Assembly (NCBI RefSeq): GCF_036108815.1
Contig: NZ_CP107985.1
Location: forward strand, 9,049,501-9,113,500
Source of the DNA: Streptomyces sp. NBC_00353
GTDB lineage: Bacteria > Actinomycetota > Actinomycetes > Streptomycetales > Streptomycetaceae
Reading direction: 5' to 3'
DNA length: 64,000 nt
Shown: positions 1-8,658 of the stretch, piece by piece
Position numbering within the stretch: position 1 is the stretch's first letter
How the letters are laid out: each line of letters opens with the position of its first letter
The notes under the pieces: generated by a model
What the model was told of the DNA's origin: nothing
The model's database searches: none
What the model saw: the letters and a program-made list of their open reading frames with translations, nothing else
Made by a program: the position numbers and the translations under genes

Positions 1-1389
1 CGCTTGGACCAGTGGCTGAGCCAGTCGGCCGCCGATCTCGACCGGCTGCGGCTGACCGATCCGGACATGCCCGCCGACCAGTTCCTGGCCGCCGGAGCCC
101 CGTGGTTCCTCACCCTCTTCGGCCGCGACTCCCTGTGGGCGGCCCGTATGCTGCTGCCGCTGGGAACCGATCTCGCCGCCGGTACGCTGCGCACCCTCGC
201 CCGCCGCCAAGGCGTGAAGTCCGACCAGGACACCGAGGAACAGCCCGGCAAGATCCTGCACGAAGTGCGCCGAGCCACCCAGAACTTCAACGAGAACTTC
301 TCCCTGCCGCCCTGCTACTACGGCACGGTCGACGCCACTCCGCTCTGGATCACCCTGCTGCACGACGCCTGGCGCTGGGGCCTCGCGCCCGAACAGGTGG
401 AGCAGCTCCTGCCGCACGCGGAGTCCGCCCTCGCCTGGATGCGCGACCACGGCGACGCGGACGGGGACGGATTCCTGAAGTACATCGACCGCACCGGACG
501 TGGCCTGGCCAACCAGGGCTGGAAGGACTCGGGCGACTCCATCCGGTATCGCGACGGCCGCTTCGCCACCTCCCCGATCGCGCTCTGCGAGGTCCAGGCA
601 TACGCATACGAGGCGGCCCGCGGCGGCGCCGACCTGCTGCGCGCCTTCGGCCGCCCCGGCGCCGACCGGTGGGAGGAGTGGGCCGAGCGGCTGCGTGACC
701 GCTTCCGCAGCCAGTTCTGGGTGGAGGACGAGCGGGGTCCGTACCCGGCCGTCGCGCTCGACGGGGACAAGAAGCCGGTGGACTCGGTCACCTCGGGCTT
801 CGGCCAGCTGCTGGGCACCGGCCTGCTCAACCACGAGGAGAGCGCCCTGCTCGCCGCCAGGCTCGGCGCGCCCGACCTCGACTCCGGCCATGGCCTGCGG
901 ACCCTGAGCAGCGACTCCGTGGCCTACAACCCGTACGGCTATCACATCGGTTCCATCTGGCCGCACGACACCGCGATCGCGGTACACGGCCTGGTCAGGG
1001 CCGGGTTCCCGGAAACGGCCGCGTCACTCTCCCGGGGGCTGCTGACCGCTTCCGCGGGGTTCGACGCGCGGCTTCCCGAACTGTTCGCCGGTCATGGCGC
1101 GGCGACCGACGCCCGGCCCTCGCCCTATCCGGCGTCCTGCCGTCCCCAGGCCTGGGCGGCGGCCTCGTCCGTCATGATCCTCCAGTCGATGCTGGGTCTC
1201 TCTGCCGATGTCCCCGGCGGAACGCTCACGGTCGCGCCCGGATTCGCGGAGGAATACCGGCCGCTGAAGGTCGAGGGCCTCGACATCGCCGGCGGGCGGC
1301 TGGACATCTCCATCGAGGCCGACGGTACGGCGCACATCGAGGCGCCGAACTGCCTGGTGGTGAAGAGGGAGCACATGACACCCCGTTGA
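1..1389 (+). CDS. Amylo-alpha-1,6-glucosidase / glycogen debranching-type enzyme, 3' part
   Basis: The reading frame is open from the first base, so the true start lies upstream of the window; about 462 residues are visible. The sequence fits the (alpha/alpha)6-barrel C-terminal domain of the amylo-alpha-1,6-glucosidase (GDE_C) family: an early TLFGRDSLWAARM block, FNENFSLPPCYYGTVDATPLW, a glycine/aspartate-rich GDADGDGFLKY loop, the GWKDSGDSIRYRDG stretch and NPYGYHIGSIWPHDTA. Members remove branch points from glycogen-like glucans or act on related oligosaccharides, and full proteins of this family are usually around 650-750 residues, so the N-terminal domain is missing here only because of the window edge. 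A 10-bp stem hairpin at 1578-1600 follows the gene and faces a convergent neighbour. Substrate is not determined by the visible part. Confidence 0.85.
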   Translation, partial: RLDQWLSQSAADLDRLRLTDPDMPADQFLAAGAPWFLTLFGRDSLWAARMLLPLGTDLAAGTLRTLARRQGVKSDQDTEEQPGKILHEVRRATQNFNENFSLPPCYYGTVDATPLWITLLHDAWRWGLAPEQVEQLLPHAESALAWMRDHGDADGDGFLKYIDRTGRGLANQGWKDSGDSIRYRDGRFATSPIALCEVQAYAYEAARGGADLLRAFGRPGADRWEEWAERLRDRFRSQFWVEDERGPYPAVALDGDKKPVDSVTSGFGQLLGTGLLNHEESALLAARLGAPDLDSGHGLRTLSSDSVAYNPYGYHIGSIWPHDTAIAVHGLVRAGFPETAASLSRGLLTASAGFDARLPELFAGHGAATDARPSPYPASCRPQAWAAASSVMILQSMLGLSADVPGGTLTVAPGFAEEYRPLKVEGLDIAGGRLDISIEADGTAHIEAPNCLVVKREHMTPR

Positions 1390-1577
1390 AGCGGAGCGGC
1401 TGTGCCAGCCGGGTACTGGTCGTCGGCGACGTCGCTACCGCCACCCTCGCCCCACACGTCGTACGCCGAAAGCATCTCCAGGTCTCGCCGGGCGGTGGGG
1501 CCGGAACCATCGTTTCTCTTCCCTCAGTGATCATCAGTGATCGTTCGGAGAGGAACGGCCGGTGCCCGGAAACACGG

Positions 1578-1600
1578 AAGGCCGCCCCTCGGGCGGCCTT
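1578..1600. terminator. Bidirectional intrinsic-type hairpin between convergent genes
   Basis: Perfect 10-bp stem AAGGCCGCCC (1578-1587) and GGGCGGCCTT (1591-1600) with a CTC loop. It sits between the plus-strand gene ending at 1389 and the minus-strand gene ending at 1623. It has A and T runs of only two bases at the edges, as is common for actinobacterial terminators. Confidence 0.7.
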
Positions 1601-1622
1601 CGCGAGTCTTGCGTACGCGCAG

Positions 1623-2762
1623 TCAGAACTGTTCGACGAAGTACGGTTCGACCGTCATCCAGCCGTTGCCGGCCGCCCCGTTACGGCGACCCGAGTCACT
1701 CCGGGCGAGGGTGTACCAGGAGTCGACGTAGTCCGGGTCGTCGGTCCACCAGGAGGTGGGGATGGCTGCCAGGATCGCGTTCACCAGCGGAATGTACGCC
1801 CCCTGATCCGTGATGGTGAGCAGGGCCGTGGTGAGAGCCTGGGCGAGGGCCTGATAGTTCGTGTCGCCGTCGTCCTCCATCATCACGGCGTCGGCGAGGT
1901 TGTACTTGTAGTTCGACCAGTTGACCAGGATCTGGTTGGGGTAATAGACGACGCCGTCGTTGTTCAGATAGGGCATGTCCACCGTGTCCACGCGCGCCTT
2001 GCCGTCCAGCCCGAAGCCGGTCACCAGCGTGTAGACCTCGGCGTCACCCTTGACCCAGGGCTCCTCGTCGTCGGCCAGCTCGACGGATGTGACGCGGGTG
2101 GACCACCAGCCGCCGGCGGCCAGTTGCGCCTGCGGCCGGGAGGCGGCGACACCGTGTTTCGCGAATTCTGCTCTCAGGACGCCCAGGCCCGCCGCGAGGG
2201 CCTTGGAGACGTCGATGTCCACCACGTAGACGGGGCTTTGGGGCACCTCATGGGCGTCGAGGGTGTGTGCACGTCCGTGGCTGTCATACGCGGTGATCGT
2301 CTCGGCGTCGTCGTCGGCCGGTGCGGCGGCGACCAGCGGGACGGCCTCACCGGTCAGGTCCTTGCGCATCGAGGCGTCGCCGAGGCGGACGCGCAGCAGC
2401 GAACCGGTGCTGGCGGCCAGCCCCTTGGCCGCAGCGATACGGCGGTCCGCCTCGCGGACCGCCGGGATCAGGGCCTTGCCGCTCCGGGTGGTGGCCCGAG
2501 CCGCCAGCGCCTGCACATCGACCTGGTCGGATGAGAGGGCCGCGCTGCGTACCTGCGACCGCCAGCCCGCATCCGCCAGCGAGACGGCGAGGGAGCGGGC
2601 GGCCTCGTCCTCGATACCGCGGATGGTGGACGGCGCCGCGGCGGACGGCTGGGCCGTGGGCGCCTCGGCCGACGCCGATACGGCTCCCTGCGCCGTGGCG
2701 GTGGTGACCGCGGTGAGAAGGACGGCCACGAGGGCGGTACGACGCAACTGCTTCTTGCTCAA
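1623..2762 (-). CDS. Secreted protein of unknown function
   Basis: A TTG start at 2762 is chosen because an AGGAGG ribosome-binding site (2768-2773) lies five bases upstream and the protein then begins with a classical signal peptide: KKQLRR, a hydrophobic stretch (ALVAVLLTAVTTATA) and an alanine-rich cleavage region. The mature part (about 345 residues) starts with an Ala/Pro-rich segment and then a helical region. The C-terminal half is acidic and aromatic-rich (for example YLNNDGVVYYPNQILVNW and SWWTDDPDYVDSWYTLARS). A resemblance to DUF3103-type secreted proteins is possible but is from memory and weak; no catalytic motif was recognised. It is a single gene, convergent with the debranching enzyme. 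The frame stays open upstream to 2921, but that extension has no ribosome-binding site and no coding character. Confidence 0.65.
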   Translation of the reverse strand: MSKKQLRRTALVAVLLTAVTTATAQGAVSASAEAPTAQPSAAAPSTIRGIEDEAARSLAVSLADAGWRSQVRSAALSSDQVDVQALAARATTRSGKALIPAVREADRRIAAAKGLAASTGSLLRVRLGDASMRKDLTGEAVPLVAAAPADDDAETITAYDSHGRAHTLDAHEVPQSPVYVVDIDVSKALAAGLGVLRAEFAKHGVAASRPQAQLAAGGWWSTRVTSVELADDEEPWVKGDAEVYTLVTGFGLDGKARVDTVDMPYLNNDGVVYYPNQILVNWSNYKYNLADAVMMEDDGDTNYQALAQALTTALLTITDQGAYIPLVNAILAAIPTSWWTDDPDYVDSWYTLARSDSGRRNGAAGNGWMTVEPYFVEQF

Positions 2763-3384
2763 GAGATCCTCCTGATGCCGAACGCTGGCTCCGCCCAGCG
2801 CGGAGCCGCCTGGTGGGCGTCTGCGCTGCTGGGACGGGTTCTGGGTCGTCTGCGCCCAGCATGGCGCCATGAGGTCTATGCGAGTAGATGGGCGAGGGTA
2901 AATTTCTTGTGTCGGGATCACGTCAAGTCAGTTGATCCGTAAGGGAGTTCCCTCCGGACGCCCGTCGTCCTCGGGCGCTTCAGGGGGGTGGTGTCATCCG
3001 TACCCGCTGACGATTGTCGAAGGTCCGCCCCGGCCGGTCCGGGCCGCCGACGAGTCCACGCTGAGCCGAACGGTCGAGCGCTGTAGTCGGTCCGCCCTGA
3101 TAGCGGCCGGCAGGCGCTGCTGTGGCGGATTCTCGGCCTGCGGCGCGGCCGGCCGCGGGAAATCCGTCATCGGCAGGCTGGTCACGCGGACCACGCCCAA
3201 GTGGTCCGCCCGGTCGACGTGCGAAGGGCTCCCGGGCGGACTCCACTGCCCATGCTGCCCCGGCCGTCGACACTGCGGCCGTTGACGGGGCCGGTAGCGA
3301 GACCGGTCGGGTGGTGCCGCGTTCCGTTCTCCGCATCGCTTGGCCATGTCCACGCGGTGAGTCCGGCCTCCGGCCCTTTTCGGG
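2763..3384. other. Intergenic region without a convincing gene
   Basis: This 622-base stretch separates the starts and ends of two minus-strand genes. Open frames here are GC-driven shadows lacking ribosome-binding sites. The promoter of the secreted protein should lie in its left part. Confidence 0.5.
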
Positions 3385-4245
3385 TCAGTGGGCCCTGACC
3401 TCGTCGACGTCCAGGCCGCGGTCGACACCGTGGGGGACGACCTTCTGCCCGGACTCGAGTCCCAGGCGTTTGCCGTCGAGGTGGATCTCGACTTGGTCCG
3501 GTTCGAAGGACACCATGTCACCGATCCGGCCGACCTCCGGGTAGGCGTTGCGATACGTCCAGGCGGCCCGGTGCACATCGCCGATGTCGTAGTAGTCGCA
3601 CAGGCCCTTGTAGGGGCAGAAGGTCTGTCCTTCGACGGGGCGCAGCTGGGTCTCGTCGATGTCGGCGCGCGGGACGTACCAGCGCGGGGCGAATCCGGAT
3701 TCGTAGAGCACGACGGGGTGTTCGGAGCGGGCTACCACGGTGTCGCCCAGGCGGACTTCCAGAGGCCTGGACGTGTTGCGGATGTCGATGCGGTGGTACG
3801 GGTCCGCGGCGTGTCCCAGGATGCGCTCGTCTTCCTCGTAGAAGGCGTCCATGGCCCGCCACGCGAAGGCGATGCGGTCGTGCAGCTCGGCGGCGTGCTC
3901 GGGCGGCGAGGCGAACTCCCAGGCGGCGCGTTCGGTGGTGCGGTCGCCGGCGTGGACCGCGTACCAGGTGGTCTCGCCCAGGTCCTTGTGGTGGGTGACC
4001 TTGTCGCTCGCGGCCAGGACCTGGGGGTCCACGTCCCTGCGGGGGAAGTAGGCGACGGGGTAGCGGCCCGGTTCGTGCAGCAGGATCACGTTGTCGCTGT
4101 CGGCGATCCAGGTGTCGTTGAACTTCACGCGCATGCGGCGGCGCAGCGGCTCGGCGAACAGCAGGCGCTCAGGCAGGGGTTCAGGGGTGAGGAAGTGTCC
4201 GATCGCCCCTGCGGAAAGGGGCCCTTGCTGCCAGGACAGTCCCAT
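3385..4245 (-). CDS. Tandem DUF427 domain protein
   Basis: The ATG at 4245 is preceded by GGAAGG with good spacing, giving 286 residues. Two DUF427 units are visible: the first around residues 35-130 (VKFNDTWIADSDNVILLHEPGRYPVAYFPRRDV ... WYAVHAGDRTTERAAWEF), the second around 165-265 (VRLGDTVVARSEHPVVLYESGF...WYVPRADI...CPYKGLCDYYDIGDVHRAAWTY). DUF427 is a small beta-rich fold of unknown biochemical role; double-domain versions are common in actinobacteria. The CPYKG and W-T-Y motifs of the second copy are conserved, whereas the first copy has diverged. It lies 175 bases downstream of the alpha/beta hydrolase on the same strand, so the two may share a transcript controlled by the CGNR regulator. 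Confidence 0.8.
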   Translation of the reverse strand: MGLSWQQGPLSAGAIGHFLTPEPLPERLLFAEPLRRRMRVKFNDTWIADSDNVILLHEPGRYPVAYFPRRDVDPQVLAASDKVTHHKDLGETTWYAVHAGDRTTERAAWEFASPPEHAAELHDRIAFAWRAMDAFYEEDERILGHAADPYHRIDIRNTSRPLEVRLGDTVVARSEHPVVLYESGFAPRWYVPRADIDETQLRPVEGQTFCPYKGLCDYYDIGDVHRAAWTYRNAYPEVGRIGDMVSFEPDQVEIHLDGKRLGLESGQKVVPHGVDRGLDVDEVRAH

Positions 4246-4420
4246 GGCGTGTTCCTTCCGGGTGCGGGGTGGGCGGGAGGCCGCACCCCGGGGTGGTTGG
4301 GCGGTTGCCGTTGACCGGTCAGGGCTTGCAGGAGCAGCGGGAGATTGCGGCCTCGGGTCGGCGGAAGCAGGTCCGGATGACCTTGCCGTCGATGGTGGTG
4401 GCGCGCCTCGACCCTCCGCG

Positions 4421-5290
4421 TCAGGCGAGGACGCGGCCGAGGAAGTCGCGGATGTGCTCGGTGATGGGCTCGAGGTGGCTCTCCAGGGCGAAGTGCCCGG
4501 ACTCGAGCAGATGGATCTCGGCGTTGGGCAAGTCCGTGCTGAACGCCACGGCACCCGCAGGGCCGAAGATCTCGTCGTTGGCGCCCCAGACCGCCAGCAG
4601 CGGGACCTGGGAGTCGCGGAAGTACTGGTGGACCTGCGGGTAGAGGTCGACGTTGGTGGGATAGTCGCGAAAGAGCTTGAGCTGGATCTCGTCGTTGCCC
4701 GGCCGGTCCAGCAGCGCCTGGTCGTGGACCCAGTTGTCGGGGCTGACCAGACTGGGGTCGGCGACTCCGTTCACGTACTGCCATCGGGTGATCTCGGCGG
4801 TGAGGGCGCCTCGCATGGGGGCCTCGGTGTCGGGTCCGGGCGCCTGGGCGTAGGCGAAGGCGCCGTCCCAGAAGGGCTTCACGAAGCCCTCGACGTAGGC
4901 GTTGCCGTTCTGGCTGATGACCGCGGTGATGCGGTCCGGGGCCCGGAGTGCGAGGCGCCAGCCGATGGGGGCACCGTAGTCCTGCACGTACATCGCGAAC
5001 CGGTCGATACCCAAGTGCTGCAGCAGGTCGGACGTGACCTCGGTGAGGGCGTCGAAGGTGTAGGGGAAGTCCTCCAGGGCGGGCATCGCGGACTGGCCGA
5101 ACCCGATGTGGTCGGGAGCAATGACGTGGTAGCGGTCGGCGAGTGCCGGGATCAGGTGGCGGAACATGTGCGAGCTGGTCGGGAAGCCGTGCAGCAGCAC
5201 CACGTCGGGTGCCTGAGGGTCGCCGGCCTCCCGGTAGAAGACTTCGAGGCCGTTGACGGTGGCCGTGCGGTGGTGGACGGCGGAAGCCAT
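4421..5290 (-). CDS. Alpha/beta hydrolase (epoxide hydrolase / haloalkane dehalogenase-like)
   Basis: The 289-residue protein has the alpha/beta-hydrolase layout: an oxyanion-hole HGFPTSSHMFR at about residues 35-45, the nucleophile elbow VQDYGAPIG near residue 100 (aspartate as nucleophile, as in dehalogenases and epoxide hydrolases rather than esterases), an acid in WGANDEIFG near 235, and a terminal histidine in LESGHFALE near 262. It likely acts in the cytoplasm on a small hydrophobic compound; the substrate cannot be told. One of the four TAACC-N18-GGTTA palindromes begins six bases upstream of its start codon and a second lies 53 bases further out, so control by the divergent CGNR regulator is probable. 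Confidence 0.82.
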   Translation of the reverse strand: MASAVHHRTATVNGLEVFYREAGDPQAPDVVLLHGFPTSSHMFRHLIPALADRYHVIAPDHIGFGQSAMPALEDFPYTFDALTEVTSDLLQHLGIDRFAMYVQDYGAPIGWRLALRAPDRITAVISQNGNAYVEGFVKPFWDGAFAYAQAPGPDTEAPMRGALTAEITRWQYVNGVADPSLVSPDNWVHDQALLDRPGNDEIQLKLFRDYPTNVDLYPQVHQYFRDSQVPLLAVWGANDEIFGPAGAVAFSTDLPNAEIHLLESGHFALESHLEPITEHIRDFLGRVLA

Positions 5291-5295
5291 AGTCC

Positions 5296-5323
5296 TAACC
5301 CTTCTGGTGGGCTTGAGTGGTTA
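5296..5323. promoter_or_regulatory. Palindromic operator copy 1 (TAACC-N18-GGTTA)
   Basis: TAACC at 5296-5300 and GGTTA at 5319-5323, 28 bases overall. It overlaps the ribosome-binding region of the hydrolase gene starting at 5290. The same arm sequence and the same total length recur at three further places in this intergenic region. Confidence 0.7.
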
Positions 5324-5348
5324 TGAATCCAGTCGACCACGCGAAATC

Positions 5349-5376
5349 TAACCTGTCAAGACTCTTTAACAGGTTA
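5349..5376. promoter_or_regulatory. Palindromic operator copy 2
   Basis: TAACC at 5349-5353 and GGTTA at 5372-5376; here the perfect arms extend to nine bases, CTAACCTGT and ACAGGTTAG (5348-5356 and 5369-5377). It lies 53 bases, about five helical turns, from copy 1. Confidence 0.75.
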
Positions 5377-5600
5377 GAACGCGGCGAGGGATTCGTTGCG
5401 GATGCCTCCCGGGCGGGACGGGTGAGCCGCAGGGCGGGAGCTCGGGGCGGGGCGGGAGTGATCGGCGGCTTCCTCAAGCCTCTGCCCGTCGGTGGTTCGT
5501 CGGCCAGTGGAGCTGCCGGGCGTGAACGTGCTCGGCGCGCCGATGTCGGCCTCGTCCGCGCGAGGTGCCCCCCGGCCGCGGCGAACGCTCCGTGCGAAAC

Positions 5601-5628
5601 TAACCATCAAAAGTTTCTTTCTTGGTTA
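5601..5628. promoter_or_regulatory. Palindromic operator copy 3
   Basis: TAACC at 5601-5605 and GGTTA at 5624-5628, with seven-base arms CTAACCA and TGGTTAG (5600-5629). It is located upstream of the CGNR regulator. Confidence 0.75.
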
Positions 5629-5646
5629 GATCGTGCTTGCTTCATG

Positions 5647-5674
5647 TAACCTTTCAAATAATGCAATGCGGTTA
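5647..5674. promoter_or_regulatory. Palindromic operator copy 4, touching the CGNR regulator's ribosome-binding site
   Basis: TAACC at 5647-5651 and GGTTA at 5670-5674. The final A is the first base of the AGGAGG ribosome-binding site (5674-5679) of the regulator, so a protein bound here would be placed to repress its own gene. Confidence 0.72.
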
Positions 5675-5683
5675 GGAGGCGTG

Positions 5684-6199
5684 ATGGCGGCCGATCGAGA
5701 GCAGCAGGACGCACTGCTGGAACTCCTCAACACGACACCGGTGGTCAACGGGGTCGTCCAGGATCAGCTGGCGGACCCGGAAGCGGCAGAGGCCTGGCAG
5801 CGGGCGCACGGCGGCAGCGGCACCACGGACGAGCACCGCCATCTCGTGCAGGCGCGCGACGCCCTGCAGGAGGTGGTGCGCGGCAGCCGGCCGGCCACGT
5901 CACTGGCCCCGGTCCTCGATGGCGTCACGTCCCGTCCGCAGGTCTCCTCCGCCGGAGTGTCCTGGGATCTCGACGCCCACAAGGAGCGTCGGATGGCAGT
6001 GCAGGCGGTCATGACCTGGAGCGCGCTGCAGAAGGCGATGCCCGGGCGACTGCGTCCGTGTGCCAATGAGGAGTGCCGGCGGTTCCTCCTCGATCGCAGC
6101 AAGACCAACAAGGCGCGCTGGTGTTCGATGGCCGTCTGCGGCAACAGGATGAAGGCCAGGCGCCACTATCAGCGCACCCGCAACGACGCAGCCGAGTAG
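5684..6199 (+). CDS. CGNR zinc-finger transcriptional regulator
   Basis: The 171-residue protein ends in a CGNR zinc finger: CANEECRRFLLDRSKTN, then WCSMAVCGNRMKARRHYQR, with four cysteines and the signature CGNR at about residue 150. The N-terminal part (residues 1-110) matches the helical ABATE-like sensory half of this family (RDALQEVVRG, SWDLDAHKERRMAVQAVMTWSAL). The ATG at 5684 follows AGGAGG by four bases; a GTG at 5681 is too close to the ribosome-binding site. The gene is divergent from the alpha/beta hydrolase and its upstream region holds four identical-length palindromes, so it is probably an autoregulator that also controls the hydrolase and perhaps the DUF427 gene. Confidence 0.85.
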   Translation: MAADREQQDALLELLNTTPVVNGVVQDQLADPEAAEAWQRAHGGSGTTDEHRHLVQARDALQEVVRGSRPATSLAPVLDGVTSRPQVSSAGVSWDLDAHKERRMAVQAVMTWSALQKAMPGRLRPCANEECRRFLLDRSKTNKARWCSMAVCGNRMKARRHYQRTRNDAAE

Positions 6200-6473
6200 C
6201 ACCTCCGCCGGCCCCCGGGCAGGCGGCGGGGCTCAGCTCTCCGCGTCAGGACCTTCCCCCGACCGGGTACCGGCTGCGGTGTTGACCCTGGTCGGCCCCC
6301 GCCGCCGGCAGGTCGGCCGGCCTCCGACCGGCACGCGTTCAAATCGCGCGCTCTGTCCCACGGGCATACGGTCGGCAAGGGCACGGCCGTCGCACGCAGC
6401 TTCTGCGCGCGGCCCGCGAGCCGGCGGCCGTCGAACGACCGGATCGGAACGCACGTCTGAAGAGGAGTCCGCG

Positions 6474-8351
6474 ATGTCGGCTGAGAACACCGCAACTGTC
6501 TCGCTGGGACCTGACAGTGACCTGGACCAGGTCTTCGAGTTGGCTCAGCAACTGCGGGCGGACTCCGTGCGCGCCAGCACCGCCGCCGGCTCCGGCCACC
6601 CGACCTCGAGCCTGTCCGCCGCGGATCTCATGGCTGTCCTCATGACACGTCACCTGCGCTACGACTGGCAGAGCCCGAAGAACCCGGCCAACGACCACCT
6701 GATCTTCTCCAAGGGGCACGCCTCCCCCTTGCTGTACGCGATGTTCCTCGCCGCCGGCGCGATCGACGAAGAGGAACTCATGACCACCTACCGCCGCAAG
6801 GGTGCGCGTCTTCAAGGCCACCCCACTCCGGTCCTGCCCTGGGTGGATGTAGCCACCGGCTCCCTGGGCCAGGGCATCGCCTACGGCGTCGGTGTCGCGC
6901 TTGCCGAACGGGACCTGGAACACCAGTCCTCCCGTGTGTGGGTGCTGTGCGGCGACAGTGAAATGGCAGAGGGGTCGGTGTGGGAAGCCCTGGACAAGGC
7001 AGGCCGCCACCGGCTGGCCAACTTCACCGTGATCATCGACGTCAACCGCCTCGGCCAGAGCGGCCCCACGGAGCTCGGATGGGACACCGACGCCTACGTC
7101 CGCCGCGCCGAAGCCTTCGACTGCCGCGCACTCGTCGTCGACGGCCACGACCTCGCGGCCGTCGAACAAGCCCTGGCTGTCGCGGATGACGGGCAGGCCC
7201 CCACCGTCATCGTCGCCAAGACCGTCAAGGGCCAGGGTGTCGCCGAGGTCGCAGACGCCGAGGGCTGGCACGGCAAGCCGTTGCCCGACGACCTGGCCGC
7301 CCGTGCGATCACCGAACTGGGCGGCGTACGCCACCACACCGTCCGCGGCCCCCAGCCACCCGCCGCCACCTCTGCTGACCCGGTCGCTCCTGTGCAGGTG
7401 ACGCTGCCGCAATTCAAGATGGGCGAAGCCGTCGCCACCCGCGTCGCCTTCGGCAAGGCACTCGCCGCGATCGGCGCACGCCCCGACATCGTGGCTCTGG
7501 ACGCCGAAGTGGGTAACTCCACCCATGCGGAGGACTTCGGCAAGGCACACCCCGAGCGGTACTTCCAGATCTACATCGCCGAACAGCAGATGATCGCCGC
7601 CGCGGTCGGCATGGCCGTATGCGGCTACCGCCCCTACGCCACCACCTTCGCAGCCTTCCTCACCCGAGCCCACGACTTCATTCGTATGGCTGCCATCTCT
7701 CAGGTCTCCATGAGCCTGTGCGGTACCCACTGCGGTGTCGAGATCGGCGCGGACGGCCCCTCCCAGATGGGCCTGGAGGACCTCGCCATGATGCGCGCCA
7801 TCCACGGCTCCACTGTCCTCTACCCCAGCGACGCCGCATCCGCCACGGCCCTGACCGCTTCCATGGCGGACCTCGACGGCATCTCCTACCTGCGCACCAC
7901 CCGGGGTGCCTACCCCGTCCTCTACGCCCCCGACGAGACCTTCCCGGTCGGCGGATCCAAGACCCTGCGCGCGGGGGACAGTGACCAGGTCACTCTCCTG
8001 GGCGCCGGCGTCACGGTCCACGAATGCCTTGCCGCCGCCGACCAGTTGGCCGCCGACAACATCCCTGCCCGCGTCATCGACCTGTACTCCGTAAAGCCTC
8101 TGGACGTCGCCACCCTCGCTCGCGCCGCCCAGGAAACCGGCGCACTGGTCGTCGTCGAGGATCACCATCCCGAGGGCGGCATCGGCGAGGCCGTGCTGTC
8201 CGCACTCGCCGCACAGCGCCTCACCCCCGCATTCGCCCACCTTGCCGTGCGGGACCTGCCGGCCTCCGGGACGCCGTCCGAACTTCTCGACGTCGCAGGC
8301 ATCTCACGCACCCACATCGCCCGAGCCACCCACGACCTGGTCGGCCACTGA
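6474..8351 (+). CDS. tkt: Transketolase (short, animal-type)
   Basis: The 625-residue protein carries the thiamine-diphosphate enzyme layout. The N-terminal PP domain (residues ~15-275) contains SGHPTSSLSAADLMAVLM, FSKGHASPLLYAM, and the ThDP-binding GDSEMAEGSVWEA...VIIDVNRLGQSG. The pyrimidine-binding domain (about 305-480) contains IAEQQMIAAAVGMAVCGYRPYATTFAAFLTRAHD, and a transketolase C domain follows (about 500-620). The length and spacing fit the roughly 620-residue animal-like transketolases rather than the ~690-residue bacterial housekeeping form. It would transfer two-carbon ketol units between sugar phosphates in the pentose phosphate pathway, so this is likely a second copy. The start is set by GAGGAG before ATG 6474. 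No partner enzyme lies beside it. Confidence 0.9.
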   Translation: MSAENTATVSLGPDSDLDQVFELAQQLRADSVRASTAAGSGHPTSSLSAADLMAVLMTRHLRYDWQSPKNPANDHLIFSKGHASPLLYAMFLAAGAIDEEELMTTYRRKGARLQGHPTPVLPWVDVATGSLGQGIAYGVGVALAERDLEHQSSRVWVLCGDSEMAEGSVWEALDKAGRHRLANFTVIIDVNRLGQSGPTELGWDTDAYVRRAEAFDCRALVVDGHDLAAVEQALAVADDGQAPTVIVAKTVKGQGVAEVADAEGWHGKPLPDDLAARAITELGGVRHHTVRGPQPPAATSADPVAPVQVTLPQFKMGEAVATRVAFGKALAAIGARPDIVALDAEVGNSTHAEDFGKAHPERYFQIYIAEQQMIAAAVGMAVCGYRPYATTFAAFLTRAHDFIRMAAISQVSMSLCGTHCGVEIGADGPSQMGLEDLAMMRAIHGSTVLYPSDAASATALTASMADLDGISYLRTTRGAYPVLYAPDETFPVGGSKTLRAGDSDQVTLLGAGVTVHECLAAADQLAADNIPARVIDLYSVKPLDVATLARAAQETGALVVVEDHHPEGGIGEAVLSALAAQRLTPAFAHLAVRDLPASGTPSELLDVAGISRTHIARATHDLVGH

Positions 8352-8658
8352 GCACCGGTCGTGCGACCTGGACGCGACGACAGCGGACGACACCGCGCTC
8401 GAAGGGTGTGCGTGTAGCTGAAGGTCGCCCGGCAGCACTGCGGCTACGCGCCGGACATCCCCGACCGTGTGCAGGTCGGACTTCAGCCGCACCTCGTCGT
8501 CGTGCCACACCAGCAGCGTGCACAGGCGCTTCGCCTGCATGTATGCCGAGGCCGCGGTGGTCCGGAAGGCAGGGTCTGCCCGGGAGTCGCGCTCGGCCTC
8601 GCGAGCGGAGCGCCGGCCTCCTGGCCGTCGGACGAAGTCATGGACCTGGAGCTTCTCG

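Noticed and set aside
5317..5649. Open plus-strand frame (110 codons) between the hydrolase and CGNR genes
   Set aside because: It covers the operator region, has no ribosome-binding site and its composition is non-coding; the palindromes explain the sequence better.
6339..8240. 633-codon minus-strand frame opposite transketolase
   Set aside because: Glycine/valine-rich antisense of a clearly identified enzyme.
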